Origin: Mogibacterium sp.
GTDB taxonomy: Bacteria > Bacillota > Clostridia > Peptostreptococcales > Anaerovoracaceae
NCBI GenBank assembly: GCA_017403955.1
Contig: JAFRDH010000022.1
Coordinates: 1 to 64,000 of the forward strand
Length of the DNA: 64,000 nucleotides
Reading direction: 5' to 3'
Position 1 is the stretch's first letter. Each line of letters opens with the position of its first letter. A model generated the notes under the pieces. That model did no database searches, was not told where the DNA came from, and was given only the letters and a program-made list of their open reading frames with translations. A program made the position numbers and the translations under genes. Positions 58,872 to 64,000 of the stretch are shown piece after piece.

Positions 58872-59756
58872 ATGGAACTCAGGACCCTACAGTATTTTGT
58901 TACTGTTGCAGAGGAACTTAATATAACAAGGGCGGCAGAAAAACTGCATATGAGCCAGCCACCTCTCAGCGCACAGATCAAGAATCTTGAAACAGAACTC
59001 GATACGCTCCTGTTCATACGCGGCAAGAGACATCTCAAACTGACTGAATCCGGTCAGCTTCTGTACAGACGTGCCAAGGACATATTGAGCCTTTCAGAGA
59101 GAACAAAAGCAGAAGTTCTCTCTATGGGAGAAGGGATGCGCGGGACCATATCGATCGGACTTGTCGAGGGTATGGCTCCGGATATAGCCGCGGAGTGGTT
59201 TGCAGGCTTCATGAAGCAGCATACGAATGTCAGGTTCAGGATCCTCGATGGCAGCACAGACGACTTGCTTGAGAAGCTGCGGAGCGGAATCATCAGTCTG
59301 GCTGTTATCACATCGCCATGCGATCATTCACTTTTGCACAGCTTCCATGTTGGCGAGGAGCAGATGGCAGCTCTGATGAGCAAGTCGCATCCTCTGGCTC
59401 AGGCGACCGGACGCAAAGTGAGTGTCGGTGATCTGGTTGGCGAAAATCTGATCGTACCAAGCAGGAAAGCTCTGATAGATACCATATACAAGTGGTTCAG
59501 AGAAGTGAATGCTGAGCCGAGGATAGTATGTGAGATGGACAGCTACCTCGATGCAGCGGCGCTTGCCGGCAGACAGGTAGGTATCAGTATCTATCCGAGG
59601 ACAGCATACATTCCTAATGATTCGCTTGTCTTCAAGGAGATAGCCGGGCGGGGCAGGAAGATGGAGTACCTGTTCGTGTGGCGTAAAGGCCATCCTCTTC
59701 CGGTGATCGAGGAGACTTTCATAGATTATGTCAAAGCCATGATAGCCGCGGAATAA
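58872..59756 (+). CDS. LysR-family transcriptional regulator
   Basis: The 294-residue protein has a winged helix-turn-helix (MELRTLQYFVTVAEELNITRAAEKLHMSQPPLSAQIKNLETELDTLLFIRGKRHLKLT) and a CynR/CbbR-like effector domain (about 90-290). It lies directly downstream of ilvE and upstream of glnN, both of which carry nearly the same operator-like sequence, so it may coordinate branched-chain amino acid and glutamine synthesis. The start has no strong ribosome binding site, so translation may be coupled to ilvE. Confidence 0.88.
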   Translation: MELRTLQYFVTVAEELNITRAAEKLHMSQPPLSAQIKNLETELDTLLFIRGKRHLKLTESGQLLYRRAKDILSLSERTKAEVLSMGEGMRGTISIGLVEGMAPDIAAEWFAGFMKQHTNVRFRILDGSTDDLLEKLRSGIISLAVITSPCDHSLLHSFHVGEEQMAALMSKSHPLAQATGRKVSVGDLVGENLIVPSRKALIDTIYKWFREVNAEPRIVCEMDSYLDAAALAGRQVGISIYPRTAYIPNDSLVFKEIAGRGRKMEYLFVWRKGHPLPVIEETFIDYVKAMIAAE

Positions 59757-59791
59757 GAAAAGGACACGGAGAATACCGTGACCGGTAATAC

Positions 59792-59821
59792 AGCGCTCGC
59801 ATTTTAGGCGGGCGCTTTTTT
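59792..59821 (+). terminator. Terminator of the ilvE-lysR operon
   Basis: AGCGCTCGC (59792-59800), a 7-base loop and GCGGGCGCT (59808-59816) form 9 pairs with one G-T, followed by six T residues that run directly into the operator-like site. Confidence 0.85.
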
Positions 59822-59843
59822 CATACGCAAAAAATATGATAAT
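59822..59843. promoter_or_regulatory. Operator-like site upstream of glnN, shared with ilvE
   Basis: The 22 bases begin CATACGCAAAAA and end TATGATAAT. They match the reverse complement of the ilvE site at 57639-57665 except for one base (A for G). The outer symmetry is lost on the left side. It lies 109 bases before the glnN start. Confidence 0.6.
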
Positions 59844-59912
59844 GCCAATGATATATATATTTCATTCAGAAAAGATAAAGGATTATCTTAAGAGTATATT
59901 TTTTTCGCCTAA

Positions 59913-59925
59913 GCCGCTCTGCGGC
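59913..59925 (+). other. Small hairpin in the glnN leader
   Basis: GCCGC (59913-59917), loop TCT, GCGGC (59921-59925) lies 26 bases before ATG, between an AT-rich promoter region and the ribosome binding site AAAGGGG. Confidence 0.4.
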
Positions 59926-59951
59926 AAGAGGGATAGAGAAAGGGGTGAATT

Positions 59952-62042
59952 ATGAGTACAGTATCTGACTATTTCGGCTCAATGGTATTTGATGACAAGG
60001 TCATGCGTTCGATGCTCTCTGCAGATGTTTATCGTTCAATGCGCAAAACGATCAATCAGGGCGACCCTCTGAATCCGGAAATAGCTAATGCTGTCGCCCA
60101 GGCGATGAAGAACTGGGCTGTGTCCAAAGGCGCAACTCATTTTACCCACTGGTTCCAGCCTCTGAACGGTGTCACTGCCGAAAAACATGACAGTTTTATT
60201 CAGGGTTCTCCTGATGGCGGCGTGATTATGGACTTCTCAGGCAAGGAGCTCATCAAGGGCGAGCCTGATGCTTCGTCATTTCCATCCGGAGGTCTGAGAG
60301 CGACATTTGAAGCCAGAGGTTACACGGCGTGGGATCCGACGTCCTATGCTTTTATCAAAGACAAAACACTCTGTATTCCGACGGCTTTCTGCTCATACAG
60401 CGGAGAGACGATGGATGAGAAGACCTCTCTGTTGAGATCGATGGATGCATTGAACAGACAGGCGCTGAGAGTACTTCATATACTTGGGAATGATTCCGTG
60501 AAAAGGGTACAGGCGGTAGCAGGCGCTGAGCAGGAATACTTCCTGGTACCGCACGATCTTTATGAACAGAGACCGGATCTGAGATTCACCGGACGCACTT
60601 TGTTCGGAGTCATGCCGCCTAAGGGGCAGGAGCTTGACGACCACTATTTCGGACCGATCAAGCCTGAGATAACAAGATTTATGATGGAACTCAATGATGA
60701 ACTGTGGAAACTTGGGGTCCTGGCCAAAACAGAACATAATGAGGTCGCGCCATCACAGCACGAGCTCGCATGCATATATACGAAAGTCAATGTTACGGCT
60801 GACCAGAACCAGCTTGTAATGGAGATGATCAAAAAGGTGGCAGAGCGCCACGGATTCGTTGCGCTGCTCCATGAAAAACCTTTTGACGGGGTCAATGGCA
60901 GCGGCAAACATAATAACTGGTCTCTTTCAACGGACAAGGGTATCAATCTGATATCTCCCGGAGATACACCGCATGATAACGCGCAGTTCCTCCTATTTCT
61001 CTGCGCGGTCATCCGTGCGGTGGATAAATATCAGGATCTGCTGAGAATATCTGTTGCATCTGCCAGCAACGATCACAGGCTTGGCGCAAATGAGGCGCCT
61101 CCTGCTGTCATTTCCATGTTCCTCGGGGATGAACTGACAGCGGTCCTCAAGTCGATCGAGGAGGATCTGCCGTATGAGAAAGATGGCGATGTACTGATGA
61201 GGCTGGGGACGGAAGTTCTTCCGGGTTTCAGCAGGGACAACACCGACAGAAACAGGACGTCACCATTTGCGTTTACAGGAAACAAGTTCGAATTCCGTAT
61301 GCCGGGCTCGATGGGCGGGATCGCTTTTCCTAACACAGTCATCAACAGCGCAGTTGCTGACTCACTTGAATATTTTGCAGACAGTCTTGAAGGAACCACA
61401 GATGCAGCCTCCGATATATACGAATTGGTCAGAAAGACTTTGAAAGACCACGGAAGGATCATTTTTAACGGTGACGGATATACGGATGAGTGGATCAGAG
61501 AAGCAGAAAGAAGAGGGTTATCAAATTACAGGACCACTGCAGATTGTGTACCGCATCTTCTCGATGAGAAAAATGTGGATATGCTGATGCGTCAGGGTGT
61601 GTTCACCCGGTCTGAGCTTGAGTCAAGATGCGAAGTCATGCTGGAGAACTATTGCAAGACAATATGCATCGAGGCAAGGACGATGAGATCTATGGCTATG
61701 AAGAGGATAGCCCCTTCAATAGAGAGATATACTGCTGAACTTGCCCGAAATCTTACCGATAAGAAAAGTGCAGTACCTGATGTTTCATGCAGATTTGAAG
61801 AAAAGATGATCAGATTCCTCTCGCAGCAGACAGACCGCATCTATGATGACGTGGATGCACTTCTGGAGGTGCTGGGTATGCTGGAAGGAATCGATTATAA
61901 GCAGGACGCTGAAATGATCAGGGACAGATTGCTTCCGGCAATGGAACAACTGAGGGCAGACAGTGATGCCGCAGAGAATGTCACTTCCAAAGCATTCTGG
62001 CCGCTGCCTAACTATGGACTGCTGTTGTTCGGCGAGAAATAG
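59952..62042 (+). CDS. glnN: Type III glutamine synthetase
   Basis: The 696-residue protein is a GSIII (GlnN) enzyme: KGATHFTHWFQPLNG, GRTLFGVMPPKGQELDDHYFG, KTEHNEVAPSQHELA (metal-binding Glu and His), NGSGKHNNWSLS and NRTSPFAFTGNKFEFR are all present. It makes glutamine from glutamate, ammonia and ATP and is a dodecamer of larger subunits than GSI. The gene is followed by asnB after 12 bases, forming an amide-nitrogen operon, and has an operator-like site upstream. Confidence 0.96.
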   Translation: MSTVSDYFGSMVFDDKVMRSMLSADVYRSMRKTINQGDPLNPEIANAVAQAMKNWAVSKGATHFTHWFQPLNGVTAEKHDSFIQGSPDGGVIMDFSGKELIKGEPDASSFPSGGLRATFEARGYTAWDPTSYAFIKDKTLCIPTAFCSYSGETMDEKTSLLRSMDALNRQALRVLHILGNDSVKRVQAVAGAEQEYFLVPHDLYEQRPDLRFTGRTLFGVMPPKGQELDDHYFGPIKPEITRFMMELNDELWKLGVLAKTEHNEVAPSQHELACIYTKVNVTADQNQLVMEMIKKVAERHGFVALLHEKPFDGVNGSGKHNNWSLSTDKGINLISPGDTPHDNAQFLLFLCAVIRAVDKYQDLLRISVASASNDHRLGANEAPPAVISMFLGDELTAVLKSIEEDLPYEKDGDVLMRLGTEVLPGFSRDNTDRNRTSPFAFTGNKFEFRMPGSMGGIAFPNTVINSAVADSLEYFADSLEGTTDAASDIYELVRKTLKDHGRIIFNGDGYTDEWIREAERRGLSNYRTTADCVPHLLDEKNVDMLMRQGVFTRSELESRCEVMLENYCKTICIEARTMRSMAMKRIAPSIERYTAELARNLTDKKSAVPDVSCRFEEKMIRFLSQQTDRIYDDVDALLEVLGMLEGIDYKQDAEMIRDRLLPAMEQLRADSDAAENVTSKAFWPLPNYGLLLFGEK

Positions 62043-62054
62043 AGAGGTGTGATC

Positions 62055-63692
62055 ATGTGTACATTGATGACTACGACAGGAAGCCTCACAACATTAACGG
62101 AATTCAGAGAGGCTTTCGCACTTACAAAATACAGAGGACCGGATGATACACGGCTGATCGATACCGCTGAACATAAGGTGATCGCCGCACAGGAAGAGAC
62201 TTCCGGGAGCTGCAATACTTTCAGAAGAGGAATCATGGGCTTTCACAGACTGGCCATTATGGGACTGACGCCTGAAGGGATGCAGCCGTTCATCAGAAAC
62301 AGTTGCAGCGTTGTTTGTAACGGTGAGCTGTATGGCTTTGAAATAATGAAGAAGGAGCTCGAATCAAAGGGGTATACATTTTGTTCAGGTTCAGATTGTG
62401 AGCTCCTGCTGCCTCTGTGGTTTGAGTATGGGGCAGAAATGTTCGATATGCTTGATGCTGAGTTCGCCTGCGTCATCTATGACGGCAGGACTGACGAATT
62501 TATAGCAGCAAGGGATCCGATTGGCATCAGACCGCTTTACTACGGTTATGATGGGGAAGGATGTATCGCATTTGCAAGTGAGCCGAAAAGTCTCCTTGCG
62601 ATCTGTGAGAAAGTAATGCCTTTCCCGCCGGGATGTTACTGGCGTAACGGGGGTTTTACAAGATACCGCGACATGACTCTTGTAAAAGAACATGAAACGG
62701 GCGATCTTGACGAAATATGCCGCAACATCAGGACAAAACTGACAGAAGGGGTCAGGAAGCGTCTTGTGGCTGATGCCAATGTAGGATTTCTTCTTTCAGG
62801 AGGGCTGGATTCTTCGCTGGTATGCTCAATTGCAGCGAGAGAGTCGGATCAACCGATAAAGACATTCGCTATCGGCATGGATATCGATGCGATAGATCTG
62901 AAATATGCGCGGACGGTCGCAGATTATATAGGAAGCGATCACACTGAAGTGATCATGACAAAGCAGGATGTTCTTGACGCTCTGGAATATGTAATTTATC
63001 TGCTGGGAACATTCGATATAACCACGATAAGAGCATCGATGGGCATGTATCTGGTATGCAAGGCGATCCATGAGAATACAGATATAAGAGTTCTTCTCAC
63101 TGGTGAGATATCTGACGAACTGTTCGGATATAAATATACTGATTTTGCTCCGGATGCTGCAGAGTTCCAGGAAGAGGCATGCAAAAGGATAAGAGAACTG
63201 CATATGTATGATGTTCTCAGAGCCGACAGGTGTATTTCAGGCAACAGCATTGAAGGAAGAGTACCGTTCGGAGATCTTGATTTCGTGGATTATGTGATGT
63301 CGATCGATCCTGAGATCAAGATGAATAAATATGGTAAAGGAAAGTATCTGCTTCGAAAAGCGTTCGAGGGAGATTATCTGCCTGATGAAATACTGTGGAG
63401 AGAAAAGGCTGCGTTTTCTGATGCGGTCGGTCACTCAATGGTCGATGACCTCAAGGAATTTGCAGAGTCTCAGTATACAGACGAGGAATTCAGGAGCGGC
63501 TGCAGTAAATATTCCTATGCAAGACCATTCACCAAGGAATCGCTTCTGTACAGGGAGATATTCGAGAAATATTATCCGGGACAGGCGGAAATGATAATTG
63601 ACTTCTGGATGCCTAACAAAAAATGGGATGGCTGCGATGTAGATGATCCGTCAGCCAGAGTCCTATCCAACTATGGAGACAGTGGGAGATGA
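62055..63692 (+). CDS. asnB: Glutamine-hydrolysing asparagine synthetase
   Basis: The 545-residue protein begins Met-Cys, and Cys2 becomes the N-terminal nucleophile of the class II glutaminase domain (about 2-210: [52 protein letters not shown]). The C-terminal synthase has the PP-loop [13 protein letters not shown] and [13 protein letters not shown]. The frame is open from GTG 62049, but the need for Cys2 fixes ATG 62055. It makes asparagine from aspartate and glutamine. It follows glnN, and its stop abuts the pyrG start. Confidence 0.94.
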   Translation: MCTLMTTTGSLTTLTEFREAFALTKYRGPDDTRLIDTAEHKVIAAQEETSGSCNTFRRGIMGFHRLAIMGLTPEGMQPFIRNSCSVVCNGELYGFEIMKKELESKGYTFCSGSDCELLLPLWFEYGAEMFDMLDAEFACVIYDGRTDEFIAARDPIGIRPLYYGYDGEGCIAFASEPKSLLAICEKVMPFPPGCYWRNGGFTRYRDMTLVKEHETGDLDEICRNIRTKLTEGVRKRLVADANVGFLLSGGLDSSLVCSIAARESDQPIKTFAIGMDIDAIDLKYARTVADYIGSDHTEVIMTKQDVLDALEYVIYLLGTFDITTIRASMGMYLVCKAIHENTDIRVLLTGEISDELFGYKYTDFAPDAAEFQEEACKRIRELHMYDVLRADRCISGNSIEGRVPFGDLDFVDYVMSIDPEIKMNKYGKGKYLLRKAFEGDYLPDEILWREKAAFSDAVGHSMVDDLKEFAESQYTDEEFRSGCSKYSYARPFTKESLLYREIFEKYYPGQAEMIIDFWMPNKKWDGCDVDDPSARVLSNYGDSGR

Positions 63693-63697
63693 TCGAG

Positions 63698-64000
63698 ATG
63701 AACAAAAAGTACATTTTCGTTACAGGCGGTGTTGTTTCCGGTCTCGGGAAGGGCATTACTGCAGCTTCCCTGGGAAGACTTCTCAAGGCGAGAGGACTCA
63801 AGGTAGCTGCCCAGAAACTGGACCCGTATATAAATGTCGATCCGGGAACAATGAGTCCGTTCCAGCATGGAGAGGTATTTGTGACTGATGATGGTGCAGA
63901 GACTGATCTGGATCTGGGACATTATGAGAGATTCATTGATGAAGATCTCAACAGATATTCAAATCTGACCACAGGCAAGGTCTACTGGAATGTTCTGAAT
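63698..64000 (+). CDS. pyrG: CTP synthase, N-terminal part (runs off the window)
   Basis: The visible 101 codons begin [26 protein letters not shown] and continue [40 protein letters not shown], the synthetase (amidoligase) domain of PyrG with its P loop and Mg-binding Asp. It makes CTP from UTP and glutamine, so this end of the window groups three glutamine-linked enzymes. ATG 63698 has GGGAG 9 bases upstream. ATG 63689 in the same frame overlaps the asnB stop but has no room for a ribosome binding site. Confidence 0.96.
   Translation, partial: MNKKYIFVTGGVVSGLGKGITAASLGRLLKARGLKVAAQKLDPYINVDPGTMSPFQHGEVFVTDDGAETDLDLGHYERFIDEDLNRYSNLTTGKVYWNVLN

Overview
The window comes from a low-to-mid GC, anaerobic, monoderm member of the Bacillota (Clostridia). 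The signs are AGGAGG ribosome binding sites, the CdaA/CdaR pair, a long-form Hpf, LCP and GH25 wall proteins, a type III glutamine synthetase, lipoproteins with Gram-positive signal sequences, and many oxygen-sensitive Fe-S and tungsten-type enzymes. A relative of the Anaerovoracaceae / Eubacteriales Family XIII is a guess, not something I can show.

Layout. Positions 1-196 are the 3' end of a group II intron (maturase C-terminus, domains V and VI). Positions 240-15940 are mostly housekeeping: hpf, an LCP protein, cdaA-cdaR, a sugar-phosphate nucleotidyltransferase, gltX, a zinc macrodomain protein, a YghO-like acetyltransferase-fold protein, hslO, a YitT transporter-like protein, exonuclease III, a GH25 lysozyme, a D-cysteine desulfhydrase-like enzyme, an aminotransferase and rpsT. 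Positions 51.3-64 kb are again ordinary: lepA, a membrane protein, hemW, glpK, a GNAT, tRNA-Glu(CTC), ilvE, a LysR regulator, glnN, asnB and the start of pyrG.

The accessory core is 16.1-51.3 kb and has four blocks. (1) 16.1-22.7 kb is an operon of a 991-residue fusion (old-yellow-enzyme/dienoyl-CoA-reductase type plus a C-terminal short-chain dehydrogenase), a tocopherol-cyclase-like protein, an aldehyde:ferredoxin oxidoreductase (AOR) family tungsten enzyme, a 2[4Fe-4S] ferredoxin and a MoaD-like protein. (2) 22.9-38.2 kb is one long co-oriented unit: a THEP1-like NTPase, three exported proteins and one lipoprotein that carry domains resembling a cofactor-less sulfite-oxidase/YedY fold (one protein is 2443 residues with about nine such domains and a propeller), a FecCD-type ABC importer with its lipoprotein, and an ExbB/TolQ-like channel with a DUF2149 partner. 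(3) 38.3-44.0 kb, on the minus strand, encodes a second AOR with its own Fe-S subunit, MoaD and NuoE/F/G-like subunits, which looks like an NAD-linked, possibly bifurcating, tungsten aldehyde oxidoreductase. A divergent LysR gene shares an 8+9+8 inverted repeat with it. (4) 45.0-51.3 kb carries a ThiF/MoeB-like adenylyltransferase, two FAD oxidoreductases and two MoeA proteins, one fused to a periplasmic-binding-protein-like domain.

How they may work together (inference): blocks 1, 3 and 4 form a tungsten/molybdenum-pterin enzyme island with dedicated cofactor assembly. Block 2 looks like a cell-surface capture and import system for a metal or cofactor-like ligand, energised both by ATP and by an ExbB-type ion channel in a cell without an outer membrane. 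I regard block 2, and the fusion-enzyme operon in block 1, as the most likely undescribed systems here.
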